Below, one piece after another: positions 8,001 to 16,169 of a stretch of 64,000 nucleotides of DNA (positions are counted from its first letter, which is position 1; each line of letters opens with the position of its first letter). The notes under the pieces are model-generated. The model had not been told where the DNA came from and ran no database searches. It saw only the letters and a list, made by a program, of their open reading frames with translations. Position numbers and translations under genes: made by a program. The stretch covers positions 1 through 64,000 of the forward strand of contig NZ_JGVW01000066.1 in the NCBI RefSeq assembly GCF_000687455.2, read 5' to 3'. Source of the DNA: Burkholderia sp. lig30 (GTDB lineage: Bacteria; Pseudomonadota; Gammaproteobacteria; Burkholderiales; Burkholderiaceae).

Positions 8001-9393
8001 ACAAACAGGGCGAAGCGCGCGGATTGAAAAGAACCGGAGACGTTTCAAATCCCTCGACGGAATCCTTGTATCGATACAGGCCCGGAGCGGTTTCCGCTGA
8101 ACTGCTGGCGAAATGAATCCGGGCCCGGCCGTTCTTCGAATGGATCTCAAACGCCGACCGGACTCCCGGAGCGGCAACCTCCTCGAACAGTATCATGTGC
8201 CGGACATCGAACTGTTCGAGCGCAAGAAGCGTATCGGCTTCGCTCATGCCGGCATTGAACGGGGCGGCGCAAGTCTGGGACGCAATGGATATGAACGCCA
8301 CGGCTGCGGTTGCATTCCCTCCAGGCGGAGCGACATATGCGACGACCTCGCCGGCCCGCACGCCGAGTCTCCGCAGATCGCCGTCGCCACCCGGTCGAGA
8401 GAAGGCCAGCACCTGACCATAGGTCGCGCATGCATTTGCATTCTCCTCCCTGGCGTGGCGAAACAGCGGTGCATCGGCAGGCTGGGCCGCAAGCATCTCG
8501 ACAATCGTCTCCGGCAGCCCGTCGGTTTCCACGTTTACCGCACTGATCTGAAGATGCCTTGCAACAGCCCGGTGGCTCCGGCTGCTCGATTTCTTCCACT
8601 CCCATTCGCCGTGCCTGGAGCCTGGCGCGCTGCCGCTATCCGAATCCCCGTTAAGGCATTGCCGCACCGCTTCGCAGACTTCGCCGTCATGTCGCTGCCG
8701 GTTTATTTCATGAGCGCCGCTCAGATAAAAAACATCCGTCGATGGCGAATTCAGCGTGGCGGCAAGCGACTCCGACCATGACTTATATTCGTCTTCGATG
8801 CCGATCAGATGAATGATGCGGGATTGCAACGACGTGACCGACGGCGCCTCTCCCAGCCCGGCTCTCGAACGAAGCTCCGGCAACGGGATAGCCGATCCTG
8901 CACAGGCGATGACGACGGCGCGAAACGGCAACCCCTCTTGAATGAGTGGCGAAATCAGTCGATTCGATCTGCTCTTCAAAAGAGACAACAGCGAATCATC
9001 CTGCAAGAGATTGTTGACAAGGCCGGCAATGACACCCCCTTGACTGAATCCATAGATTCCGTCGAACGGACCTTCCGATTCCAGAACGGACAGCACGTGC
9101 TCCACCGCCGCACAAATGGCATCCGCCAGGATTTTTTCGTTTCCCGACGCGCTCTCGCTCAGATTTTCCGGCAGCCAGGAATACCAGGGGCCGGAGACCA
9201 ACCCCTCCAGCTCCTCCACGCCCGGCCCCGGCCGGCTGGACGTAATCGGCCCGTCGACGTAGCGTATCTCGTAATCAGACTCCGACAATCCTAGATTGTT
9301 TATCTGAAGTCTTGTGACATCGCCATTGCTTCCTCTTCCGTGAAGCGCCAATAATTTTGGCTTCGGCACAATTCGCCCTGCTGGCGTGCTCAT
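5092..9393 (-). CDS. Four-domain protein: FSH1 hydrolase, adenylation, membrane acyltransferase-3, carrier protein
   Basis: A 1433-residue protein with four domains. (1) About 10-245: FSH1-like alpha/beta hydrolase with LALHGRGSN, nucleophile motif GFSQG (Ser117), Asp201 and His228. (2) About 290-835: AMP-binding adenylation domain with LLRTSGSTSTPK (465-476), YGMSE (618-622), TGD (709-711), RGRIKEMIKRGGEQISP (724-740) and the late catalytic Lys826. (3) About 868-1325: acyltransferase-3 membrane domain with a His (890) at the end of the first helix, FFVVAGFSL (913-921), ARISTIYPLY and roughly ten hydrophobic segments. (4) About 1345-1420: acyl/peptidyl carrier domain with phosphopantetheine serine Ser1374 in CGLASLGIVQF; the usual Asp before that Ser is Ala. 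The start at 9393 is chosen because AAGGA lies six bases upstream. Expected chemistry, by family knowledge: activate an acid with ATP, load it on the carrier, transfer it at the membrane; the hydrolase may proof-read or release. Substrate and acceptor are unknown. I do not recognise this domain order as a named enzyme. Confidence 0.8.
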   Translation of the reverse strand: MSTPAGRIVPKPKLLALHGRGSNGDVTRLQINNLGLSESDYEIRYVDGPITSSRPGPGVEELEGLVSGPWYSWLPENLSESASGNEKILADAICAAVEHVLSVLESEGPFDGIYGFSQGGVIAGLVNNLLQDDSLLSLLKSRSNRLISPLIQEGLPFRAVVIACAGSAIPLPELRSRAGLGEAPSVTSLQSRIIHLIGIEDEYKSWSESLAATLNSPSTDVFYLSGAHEINRQRHDGEVCEAVRQCLNGDSDSGSAPGSRHGEWEWKKSSSRSHRAVARHLQISAVNVETDGLPETIVEMLAAQPADAPLFRHAREENANACATYGQVLAFSRPGGDGDLRRLGVRAGEVVAYVAPPGGNATAAVAFISIASQTCAAPFNAGMSEADTLLALEQFDVRHMILFEEVAAPGVRSAFEIHSKNGRARIHFASSSAETAPGLYRYKDSVEGFETSPVLFNPRASPCLLLRTSGSTSTPKVVPLRQRDLVWNAAILADGIGINASDVTYSIMPLDHIGGISASILCSVAVGASITCDGLYNPQGMVEALSRSNPKPTWYSAVPTIHNATARYLRDNAETYLSQSGTWPSHHLRVIRSGAAELKEVDRQLLETTYGCEVVTTYGMSEQMPISQPPRSETGWLQQPGSVGVPVTASMAVVDSATLRPLPFGVVGEVALSGPTVFSGYLNNQAANRQSRFLLKSHEDGSIRRWFLTGDLGEMNHDGTLSLRGRIKEMIKRGGEQISPFEIENILARHPWVGTPVCFPVPSDVYGEEVGCALVLKSSATLRVTDQDATKEVREFLRKEGLAPHKLPAFIKLVQDEDLPKTSSRKYIRNGLAEVLGMGASASKKTPPPAVASGAKAASVETGVDGKPNVDWSAIAGLRFLLACYVMFMHIGSDQSWGAFANLRQFPWHVHAFFVVAGFSLTVFMPSLITRKASFVWARISTIYPLYAFAVFLALINLVPNCQPSTFSSVFHWNSQSGDVGRLFCEGTPIFQGSWMANLVSTLAIYLTGLSATPLWSASWFLGFYLWFISMYFQCLVVFPFLYNALLKSRGNTKRLILLTAGGLGVNVLILLGFWYGYAADATGYGFFDRLTGEKIVPTAEQAAMADKDNAVMLGFYLFAPFWMVYFAAGMCAAFLYDAIRPSEQRRAYIWGYIADAITVLIIVVSVAHVAQGYIPHGPSLDKASLETFFLRPEAADNFADPGIVNRIWDEVNSRLFAPFTLLWVFALSTGQGMTARILRLNPVSQVLAPTAYACFLFHQMVGQWYYAITRNGEWWNWWSHRKDFYWFSPQPVPVEWYEYFYVVGLVVLFGKLVQPADGVIRRWFGLALSSLRKVGATSHPEKDTMSIVLRIVQRTTGMEAKPEWSLEECGLASLGIVQFASALQAECSTSSRKVSLSVADIMSARSIREVADIVDAARNGEFEPQGRVLQAT

Positions 9394-9813
9394 TTCCATT
9401 CCTTTAAATATGCTTTTTATATTGACAAATTGGCATGGAATAGCGGGCGGGCATCCCGTCAGATGCCCGCCCACATGATAAAATACCGTGCCTCTATTAC
9501 TCGCCGCCGCAGACAGCAGACGTGCAGTCACCCTGCTTTTCTTATATCGTTTTGAGCGATTTTTGATTCAACACACTTGCGCGACCCGACATTTTCATTT
9601 TATTTATTGAGCCATCCGCCGCGCCGACACTCATCCGCAGCATTTTCGATATCAGAAAACCACCGGATCATGATTAACATCGCCGCGGGCAGCCCACCCT
9701 CCAGCCAATGAAGAATGGGCCGGTTACGTTAACTTGTTGCTCTCCCCGGCATGTACTTATCCACGCAAGCAAGCAAATACGAAACGATTGACGGCTCCAT
9801 ATAAATGAATCCC
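9394..9813. other. A+T-rich upstream region of the four-domain gene
   Basis: About 420 bases with no convincing gene. An open frame extends the four-domain gene upstream to 9531, but these 46 residues look non-coding and lack a ribosome binding site. The T-rich stretch around 9535-9605 is the likely promoter area for the minus-strand gene; no hexamer pair stands out. Confidence 0.4.
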
Positions 9814-10371
9814 TCAATCCTTCTTATAGAGAGCCTCGATAGTGCTTGAACCGATCGAATTGGCTCGCACCATATAGCCAGCCAGGGCTCCCGAGGCATT
9901 CTTGGGCAGCTCCAGCTTCTTCGAGAGCGCATATACGGTGAACTGGTAACGATGGGCGCCATGCCCCGGAGGCGGACAAGCGCCGCCAAACCCGACTACG
10001 CCGTAATCGTTCCGGGTGCTGACGCTTCCCGCCGGAGCCAGATTCTTGCCGGGATCGCCCGCACCCGCGGCCAACGTAGTGACCTCCTTGGGGATATTGA
10101 TGATCTGCCAATGCCACCAGCCACTTCCGGTAGGCGCGTCGGGATCGTATGCAAACACCGCAAACGCTTCCGTACCTTTGGGGGCGCCAGTCCACGAAAG
10201 TTGCGGAGACAGGTTGCCGCCGCTACAGCCAAAGCCTTCGAATTCCTGAGCCTTGACCATGTACTTTCCATTCGATATATCGGTGCTGGTCAATTGAAAC
10301 GTTTCAGCAAAAACAGATCCGGAAAGGAATACCGATACCGGCAAGGCAAGTTTCAAAAGTTTCCTGTGCAT
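9814..10371 (-). CDS. Exported YbhB/YbcL-family (PEBP) protein
   Basis: A 185-residue protein with an N-terminal signal peptide (MHRKLLKLALPVSVFLSGSVFA), so periplasmic. It then follows the bacterial phosphatidylethanolamine-binding protein pattern: NLSPQLSWTGAPKGTEAFAV, the conserved DPDAP motif near residue 77, WWHWQIINIP, a GYGG-like VGFGGACPPPGHGAHRY block with the conserved HRY, and FTVYAL. The family binds anionic ligands in a pocket formed by the DPDxP and GxHR motifs; the cellular role of bacterial members is poorly known. It is on the same strand as, and upstream of, the four-domain gene with a ~420-base gap. A second PEBP gene lies beyond the IS remnant at 11572-12207. Confidence 0.88.
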   Translation of the reverse strand: MHRKLLKLALPVSVFLSGSVFAETFQLTSTDISNGKYMVKAQEFEGFGCSGGNLSPQLSWTGAPKGTEAFAVFAYDPDAPTGSGWWHWQIINIPKEVTTLAAGAGDPGKNLAPAGSVSTRNDYGVVGFGGACPPPGHGAHRYQFTVYALSKKLELPKNASGALAGYMVRANSIGSSTIEALYKKD

Positions 10372-10410
10372 GCTAATCCTCGCTGTTTGAGAAAGTGAAA
10401 TTCCACCTAT

Positions 10411-11010
10411 GGCGTTGCTGCATAAATCGAATTTGAAGACACGAGCGCTCCCATGAGGGGAGACTCAGGCGATACGGATAAAATGCGGGCGGGCAATCAC
10501 GGCCGTGCGGTTGAGCGCGCCCGTGTGGATTCCTGCTTCGGTCACCGGGGAGCCGTCCTTGCGTGCCCGCGGGCAATGTCCGGTGGGCACGCGAGCTGGC
10601 ACGTCAAGCGCTCAAGCGGCGCGCGCCGGTAGCGGCCGTCGGTCTTTTTCCATCCGCGTCGACCGCTCCGGGCAATGGCGTCGAAGACCAGTCGCGCCAT
10701 GCCGCGCCGGGCGTGGTGTCGGCCCGGGATATCGCCCCCTCGCGCGACGGAATCGACAACCGCACACCACGCCGGACAACGGCCGCATGGCGCGGCTCGC
10801 GTCGTACGCGCCATCGCCGCCGACGGTGTCCACAAGCTTCAGCCAAGCGGCCGTGTCCCTGCGTATCTTCCCGGCAAAATTCGGGAATCAACGCCCCCGC
10901 ATTGCTTGCAGCTCACTGTCCCGATGGTTTCGCGTAAGCGTCAGCCCGCCGTGCAGCGGCGGGACTCATGCAACAACACCGCTGCGAATCATAGGAATTT
11001 TATGCAGAAC
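10411..11010. mobile_element. Decayed IS5-family insertion sequence remnant
   Basis: The left end (about 10411-10440) reads GCGTTGCTGCATAAATCGAA, typical of IS5-group terminal repeats. A degenerate inverted counterpart (TTTTATGCAGAAC) lies near 10997-11009. Between them the minus strand encodes broken pieces of an IS5-type DDE transposase. At about 600 bases the element is shorter than a complete one, so the transposase N-terminal part appears lost. It sits between the two PEBP genes. Confidence 0.7.
10465..10891 (-). pseudogene. IS5-family transposase fragment, frameshifted
   Basis: Pieces recognisable across reading frames are VDTVGGDGAYDASRA (the segment with the second catalytic Asp), LSIPSREGA, RGWKKTDGRYRRAPLERL (the region with the catalytic Glu in intact members) and a C-terminal VTEAGIHTGALNRTAVIARP that ends at a TGA at 10465-10467. 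At least two frame changes are needed to join them, and the N-terminal third is absent. It is non-functional. Confidence 0.72.
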
Positions 11011-11571
11011 TTATTAGTCGAAAAACAGTCAACTTTTATATGAAAACGGGCATGTGGATCGCACGGGCCGCCGACGAGCCCCCACCTTCCGGCCTGGCCG
11101 GCCCGCGGCGTCCCTGTTCGCCCAAGCGCTGCCTCAAGCCGGACGGGAGCGTCAGATTGCCGGAAAACCGGGCTTCCCGAGCCGGTTGGCCGTTGTCCGG
11201 TGGCCATGCATGTCCTCAAGGACGTCCAAGACTATTCGACAGCCGAACCATAGTCCCGCCTCGATCAGTTCCCGGATCGGATCGGCAATGCCTCATGTCG
11301 CGCTCGCCTTCCTCGATCCAGTCCGGCATCACGTCGAACCGGCACAGCTTGTTTCAGTGGATTATTGAAGCGGCGACAGTGGAGGAGATACCTGGGCCGC
11401 GTCCGCACAAATGCCCTGTCGCGCCAAGAGAAATAAATATGCATACCTGATTGATTGCGGCATGCCAGCGCGTGACTGCGTCCATTCGGATGGACGCCAA
11501 TCTCAAAATCTTGAGATCCGGTCATTGCACGGCGATGCAGCGCAATGACCGGATCATGCCAAATGACCGCA
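11011..11571. other. Intergenic region between IS remnant and PEBP gene
   Basis: About 560 bases with no supportable gene on either strand. Short open frames have no ribosome binding site and no family features. The terminator at 11515-11555 is listed separately. Confidence 0.4.
11515..11555 (-). terminator. Long perfect hairpin, probable terminator of the second PEBP gene
   Basis: Perfect 14-base arms (GATCCGGTCATTGC at 11515-11528, GCAATGACCGGATC at 11542-11555) with a 13-base loop begin 16 bases after the stop of the minus-strand gene. On the minus strand the stem is followed by AAGATTTTGAG, a weak T-run. Confidence 0.7.
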
Positions 11572-12207
11572 TTAAGCGAGCGAAACGTCGGGATTCAAGC
11601 TGTAGAGCCCTGTCAGACTGGTTTGAGCCAACACCGGGGTCGAAGCCAGGGCAGCGAGCACGTTCGCGCCGGTCAGCGGGCCTTCGACGGAAAGCGTGGG
11701 CGTGGCCAGCGCATAAACCGTGAAAACGTAACGATGTGCCACAGTGTCGTTCCACGGGGGGCAAGGACCGTCGTAGCCGTAGTAATCCCCCTTCATCTGT
11801 TCGTCGCCGGAGAACCACCCGGTGTAGTCGTTGATGCCATGACGCAATCCGTTCGGCGCAACAGGGCCAGGCTTGCCGCGCGGCGTTACGCCGCTTGAGT
11901 GTTGGCCAGCTTGGATTTCCGTGACCGCGGCCGGAATGTCGAGCAGCAGCCAGTGGAAGAAGTCGACGCGCGGCAGTGTCGCGGAAACTTCCCGGCCTTC
12001 CTGGTTCACGTCGTCACCGCGGCTCGGCACGTCCGGGTCGTGACAGACCACGACGAAAGATCGAGTGCCTTCGGGTACGCCGCTCCATGCGAGATGTGGG
12101 TTCCGATTCGACGACAGGGCGATATGCGAGTGCGCGTCGGGCACGGCGAACGCGAATTCGCCCGGGATTTCATGGCCGTCTTGAAAACTATTGCTGCTCA
12201 CTTGCAT
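11572..12207 (-). CDS. YbhB/YbcL-family (PEBP) protein, cytoplasmic
   Basis: A 211-residue PEBP-family protein with no signal peptide. Recognisable elements are NPHLAWSGVPEGTRSFVVV, a DPDVP motif near residue 58, FFHWLLLDIP, a long insertion (SGDEQMKGDYYGYDGPCPPWND) before AHRYVFTVYAL, and a helical C-terminus. It is only distantly similar to the exported PEBP at 9814, so the two look like separate acquisitions or an old duplication. The nearby LysR gene at 12378 is on the same strand and upstream, about 170 bases away. Function is unknown beyond ligand binding expected of the fold. Confidence 0.85.
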   Translation of the reverse strand: MQVSSNSFQDGHEIPGEFAFAVPDAHSHIALSSNRNPHLAWSGVPEGTRSFVVVCHDPDVPSRGDDVNQEGREVSATLPRVDFFHWLLLDIPAAVTEIQAGQHSSGVTPRGKPGPVAPNGLRHGINDYTGWFSGDEQMKGDYYGYDGPCPPWNDTVAHRYVFTVYALATPTLSVEGPLTGANVLAALASTPVLAQTSLTGLYSLNPDVSLA

Positions 12208-12377
12208 GGCGAATTTTCCAGGTTTGCATTGAAAGATGGCTAAGGAGGATCGTACGCATCCTTCTTCGCAATTTTAGAAAGCAAAATCACCTGAAATTGT
12301 CTTGATTCGATCAATGTTTCTTCGAATTCGCTCAATCGTGAATGAAGGGGGGTCGAGAAACCCGGCGAGATCGCCTG

Positions 12378-13289
12378 TTACTTTGCGCGGCGCCCGCTCG
12401 CGGGCGCCGCCTCCTGCCCCAGTTGCTCCGCCAGAAAATTGATGAAGGTCCGCAACGTGACGAACGCCTCGCGATGCTGCGGAAACACGGCGTTCAGCCG
12501 CAACGGCGGCGGCGCGTAGTCTTCGAGAACCGGCACGAGCGCGCCGCTGGCGAGCGCCGGCCCGACGATGAACTGCGGCAGCAGCGCGATGCCCAGCCCG
12601 GCGATCGCGGCATCGCGCACGATTTCGCCGTTGTTCGCGAGAAGCGGGCCTTGCACGTCGATCGTGCGGCGCCCGCCGTCGACCCGGAATTCCCAGCCGG
12701 CGCGCCCTTCCCGCCCATACGGCAAACACACGTGCGCGAGCAGATCAGACGGCGTCGCCGGCACGCCCCGGTCGCGCCGGTACGCCGGACTGCAACACAC
12801 CACCATCGGCCACTCGCCGAGGCTGCGCGCGACGAGCGACGAATCTTCCAGCGGGCCGATGCGCAGCGCGACGTCGAACCCCTCGCCGATCAGGTCGACG
12901 CGCCGGTCGGTCAGGTCGACATTGAGCCGGACGGCGGGGTGCGCGGCGAGGAACCGCGCGATCAATGGCGACAGATGGGTCACGCCGAACGACATCGGCG
13001 CGCTGATCCTCAGCGACCCGTGCAATTCGGTGCGCCTGACCGACATCGCCTGCTCCGCGTCGGCGACCTCCGCGAGAATGCGCTGCGCGCGGGCATAGAA
13101 ATCGACCCCCGATTCCGTCACGGCGAGCTTGCGCGTATTGCGGTGAAGCAGCCGCACGCCGAGCGACGCTTCGAGCGCCATCGTGCGTCGGCTGACGAAT
13201 TGCTTCGACAGCATGAGTTGATCTGCTGCTGCGGTGAAGCTGCCCGCATCCACCGTCGCCACGAACATGCGGAGATCGTCGAGTTCCAT
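12378..13289 (-). CDS. LysR family transcriptional regulator
   Basis: A 303-residue LysR-type regulator. The N-terminal winged helix covers about residues 1-60 (LRMFVATVDAGSFTAAADQL...RLLHRNTRKLAVTESG), followed by the linker helix and a periplasmic-binding-protein-like effector domain from about 90. The subtype resembles the AaeR/CrgA-like group, with RISAPMSFGVTHLSPLIARFL. It is divergent from the pirin gene at 13419 with a 129-base gap, the usual arrangement for a LysR activator and its target, so pirin is the inferred target. Confidence 0.9.
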   Translation of the reverse strand: MELDDLRMFVATVDAGSFTAAADQLMLSKQFVSRRTMALEASLGVRLLHRNTRKLAVTESGVDFYARAQRILAEVADAEQAMSVRRTELHGSLRISAPMSFGVTHLSPLIARFLAAHPAVRLNVDLTDRRVDLIGEGFDVALRIGPLEDSSLVARSLGEWPMVVCCSPAYRRDRGVPATPSDLLAHVCLPYGREGRAGWEFRVDGGRRTIDVQGPLLANNGEIVRDAAIAGLGIALLPQFIVGPALASGALVPVLEDYAPPPLRLNAVFPQHREAFVTLRTFINFLAEQLGQEAAPASGRRAK

Positions 13290-13418
13290 GATTGTCCACC
13301 AAAACGTGACACTGATTATCCGTTCCTTTATTTATTTGTCAAACCGATTGACATAAGCTGACGTCATTGATCGGCCGGCGCCCATTCCGGCGCACCGGCA
13401 GTCCACAGGGAAACCATC

Positions 13419-14144
13419 ATGATCGAAGTCAGAGCCGCAAACCAACGGGGCCGCGCCGAGCACGGCTGGCTCAGCTCCCGCCATACCTTCTCGTTCGCCA
13501 ACTACTACGATCCGGCGCAGGTCGGCTTTTCCGACCTGCTCGTCATCAACGACGACCGGGTCGCGCCCGGCGGCGGGTTCGGCACGCACCCGCACCGGGA
13601 CATGGAAATCCTGTCGTACGTGCTGGACGGCGCGCTCGAGCACAAGGACTCGATGGGCACGGGCTCGGTGATCGTGCCGGGCGACGTCCAGCTGATGAGC
13701 GCGGGCACCGGCGTCGCGCACAGCGAGTACAACCATTCGCGCGCCGAACCGGTCCACTTCCTGCAGATCTGGATCGGGCCGTCCGTGCGGGGCGCGCAGC
13801 CGCGCTATCAGCAGGCGGGCATTCCCGCCGCCAGCAAGCGCGGCAAGCTGCAGCTCGTCGTGTCGCCCGACGGCGCGGACGGCTCGCTGGAGATCCGGCA
13901 GGACACGCGGGTCTATGCGGGGCTGTTCGACGGCGACGAGCGCGCGCAGGTCGCGTTGCCGCCCGGCCGCTACGCGTACATCCACGTCGCGCGCGGCAGC
14001 GTGACCGTCAACGGCGTCGTGCTTGGCGAGGGCGATGGTGCGCGGGTGCGCGAGGAGGAGGCGCTGACGTTCTCGGACGGAAAGCAGGCAGAAGTGCTGC
14101 TGTTCGATCTGCGTCCGATCGAAGTGACGGCCGAGTGGGCATGA
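13419..14144 (+). CDS. Pirin family protein (YhaK/YhhW-like)
   Basis: A 241-residue bicupin. The N-terminal cupin shows the metal-ligand set of pirins: GFGTHPHRDMEILSYVLDG (two His) and the later GTGVAHSEYNHS (His with the preceding acid). The C-terminal cupin (about 150-235) lacks the metal ligands, as in the family. Several members are quercetin 2,3-dioxygenases; others respond to electrophile or oxidative stress. The start at 13419 gives the usual family N-terminus (MIEVRAA). The divergent LysR gene is the likely regulator. Confidence 0.9.
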   Translation: MIEVRAANQRGRAEHGWLSSRHTFSFANYYDPAQVGFSDLLVINDDRVAPGGGFGTHPHRDMEILSYVLDGALEHKDSMGTGSVIVPGDVQLMSAGTGVAHSEYNHSRAEPVHFLQIWIGPSVRGAQPRYQQAGIPAASKRGKLQLVVSPDGADGSLEIRQDTRVYAGLFDGDERAQVALPPGRYAYIHVARGSVTVNGVVLGEGDGARVREEEALTFSDGKQAEVLLFDLRPIEVTAEWA

Positions 14145-14164
14145 CGCCTGCCGGCGAACGCCCC

Positions 14165-14186
14165 GGCCCCGCCCTTCGGCGGGGCC
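14165..14186. terminator. Bidirectional hairpin between convergent genes
   Basis: A perfect 9-base stem (GGCCCCGCC / GGCGGGGCC) with the stable tetraloop-like CTTC lies 20 bases after the pirin stop and just beyond the stop of the opposing permease gene. There is no T-run, so it may work as an mRNA-end stabiliser or a weak terminator. Confidence 0.55.
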
Positions 14187-14195
14187 GCCGCGCCG

Positions 14196-16169
14196 CTACC
14201 CGACGTTCATCGGCAGCAGCACCATCTGCCGGCCCTGCACGTGCAGGCGCGCCTGCAGCTCGACGGGCGTCTGGTTGTGCAGCCACGCGGTCAGGAAATT
14301 GACGCGCCTGAAGATCAGCTTGCTCGCGAAGCACACGCTGTTCGGAAACTCATCGAGCGTGGTTGACGCCAGCTGCATGAACTCGACGACCGGATTCGTG
14401 CCGAAGGCGATCCGGTAATCCGCCGCGATGCCGTTGCGCCGGCAATGCGCGACGTAGTATTCGAGCGATTCGGTGATCGTGTGCCGCAGCCGTTCCAGGT
14501 GCTCGTGGCCGTCGTACGCCTTCGCGTCGACCTCGCCGACCGCGAGGAAGATCACGTTGCGGAAGTGCCCCGGAAAGAGCCGGTTGACCCATAGCAGCGC
14601 GTGCATGCTTGCGCCTCGATGCTTGCCGACCAGCAGCACCGCCGTCGGCTGTGACGGATCGGGCTTGCCCGGCGCCTTCGCTTCGTCGACGGCCGGCGGC
14701 GGGCCGGCGAACAACTCATCCTCCCTGGCGAGCTGCACGCGTGTGTCGGCATAGTGGCGGTTGATCATGAAGCAGAGCGCGATCACCGCGCTCGTCACGA
14801 GCACCGTCAGCCAGCCGCCCGCGGTGAATTTCTCGACCAGCGTGATGACCAGCACCGTCGCGGTCACGCACAGCCCGAGCGCGGACAGGAAGAAATGCTT
14901 GAACCAGCGGCTGCCCGCGTCGCGGTGGCGCCACCAGTATGTGCACAGGCCGAGCAGCGACATGCTGAACGTGAGGAACACGTTGATGCTGTACAGCACC
15001 ACCAGCACGTCGACGTTGCCGTGCGTCCACAGCAGGATCAGCAGGCTCGACACCCCGACCACGATGATCCCGTTCTGGCGGACGAGCCGCGTCGACAGGT
15101 CGCGGAAATGGCGCGGCACCCACGAATCCGACGCCATGTTCGACAGCACCGCAGGGCCGTCGAGAAAGCCGGTCTGCGCGCCGACCAGCAACAGCCCCGC
15201 CTCGAACGCGAGCACGGCGGCCAGCAGCGCATGGCGCGCGAACGACGAGCCGAGCCCCAGATGATCGATCACGCGGCCGAACACGACCGCATTGAGCGTC
15301 TGGCCCTCCACCGGCGTCGCGTGCCACAGCATGTAGAGCAGGATGATCCCGCCGGCGGTGAACGCCAGCGACGTCGCCATGTAGACCATCGTCACCTTGC
15401 CGCTCGGCACGCGCGGCTCGGCGAGCATGTTCACGTTGTTCGACACTGCCTCGAGGCCGGTGTACGTGCCGCCGCCCAGCGAAAACGCGCGCATCAGCAA
15501 CGCGAGCATCACGAAGGTGCCGAGCGTCTGCGACATGCCGTGCGCTTCGCGCACCGCGTCCGGCGCGACGGCGGCCAGATGATCGCCGTGCACCGCGACG
15601 CCATAGACGATCAGGCCGAAATGCAGCACCACGAAGCCGATGAAGATCGGCAGCAGCACCAGGATCGATTCCTTCATGCCGCGGAAATTCAGCCCGGTCA
15701 TCAGCACGATGAGCACCAGCTCGGTCGTCAGCTTGAACGCCTGCGCGCCGACCGGCAACAGGCTGAAGAATGCATCGACCCCGCTGGCGAGCGACGTCGC
15801 CACCGTCAGCACGTAATCGACCAGCAGCGCCGCGCCGGACACGAGGCCCGGTTTCGCGCCGAGCAGCGCGGTCGACACGCGATAGCCGCCGCCGCCCGTT
15901 GGAAACAGCTCGATGACCTGGTTGTAGCCGAGCGCGATGACGAACACCGTCGCGGCGGTGGCCAGCGCGAGGAACAGTGCGAGCGGCGTGTGGTGCCCGA
16001 GCGCGAGGAATGCCTCCTCCGGCCCGTAGCAGGACGACGACAGGCCGTCGGCGCCCAGCCCCACCCACGCGAGGAGCGGGGTGACGGCGATCGCGTGGCG
16101 CGTGCGCGGATCGAGCGGGTCGAGTGGCTTTCCGACGAGCAACTGCCACATTTTCTGGAGTGCGGTCAT
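14196..16169 (-). CDS. APC superfamily permease with soluble C-terminal domain
   Basis: A 657-residue inner-membrane transporter with about 12 hydrophobic segments (roughly 30-480), then a ~170-residue soluble domain. The N-terminal GLGADGLSSSCYGPEEAFLALG and the GGGGYRVSTALLG stretch fit the amino-acid/polyamine/cation APC group that includes the KimA-type potassium importers. The C-terminal domain (TAVLLVGKHRGASMHALLWVNR...) looks like a universal-stress-protein-type nucleotide-binding fold, as in KimA. Substrate (potassium or amino acid) cannot be settled here. The start at 16169 is preferred because GGAGG lies a few bases upstream; an in-frame extension to 16253 lacks this. Confidence 0.8.
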   Translation of the reverse strand: MTALQKMWQLLVGKPLDPLDPRTRHAIAVTPLLAWVGLGADGLSSSCYGPEEAFLALGHHTPLALFLALATAATVFVIALGYNQVIELFPTGGGGYRVSTALLGAKPGLVSGAALLVDYVLTVATSLASGVDAFFSLLPVGAQAFKLTTELVLIVLMTGLNFRGMKESILVLLPIFIGFVVLHFGLIVYGVAVHGDHLAAVAPDAVREAHGMSQTLGTFVMLALLMRAFSLGGGTYTGLEAVSNNVNMLAEPRVPSGKVTMVYMATSLAFTAGGIILLYMLWHATPVEGQTLNAVVFGRVIDHLGLGSSFARHALLAAVLAFEAGLLLVGAQTGFLDGPAVLSNMASDSWVPRHFRDLSTRLVRQNGIIVVGVSSLLILLWTHGNVDVLVVLYSINVFLTFSMSLLGLCTYWWRHRDAGSRWFKHFFLSALGLCVTATVLVITLVEKFTAGGWLTVLVTSAVIALCFMINRHYADTRVQLAREDELFAGPPPAVDEAKAPGKPDPSQPTAVLLVGKHRGASMHALLWVNRLFPGHFRNVIFLAVGEVDAKAYDGHEHLERLRHTITESLEYYVAHCRRNGIAADYRIAFGTNPVVEFMQLASTTLDEFPNSVCFASKLIFRRVNFLTAWLHNQTPVELQARLHVQGRQMVLLPMNVG

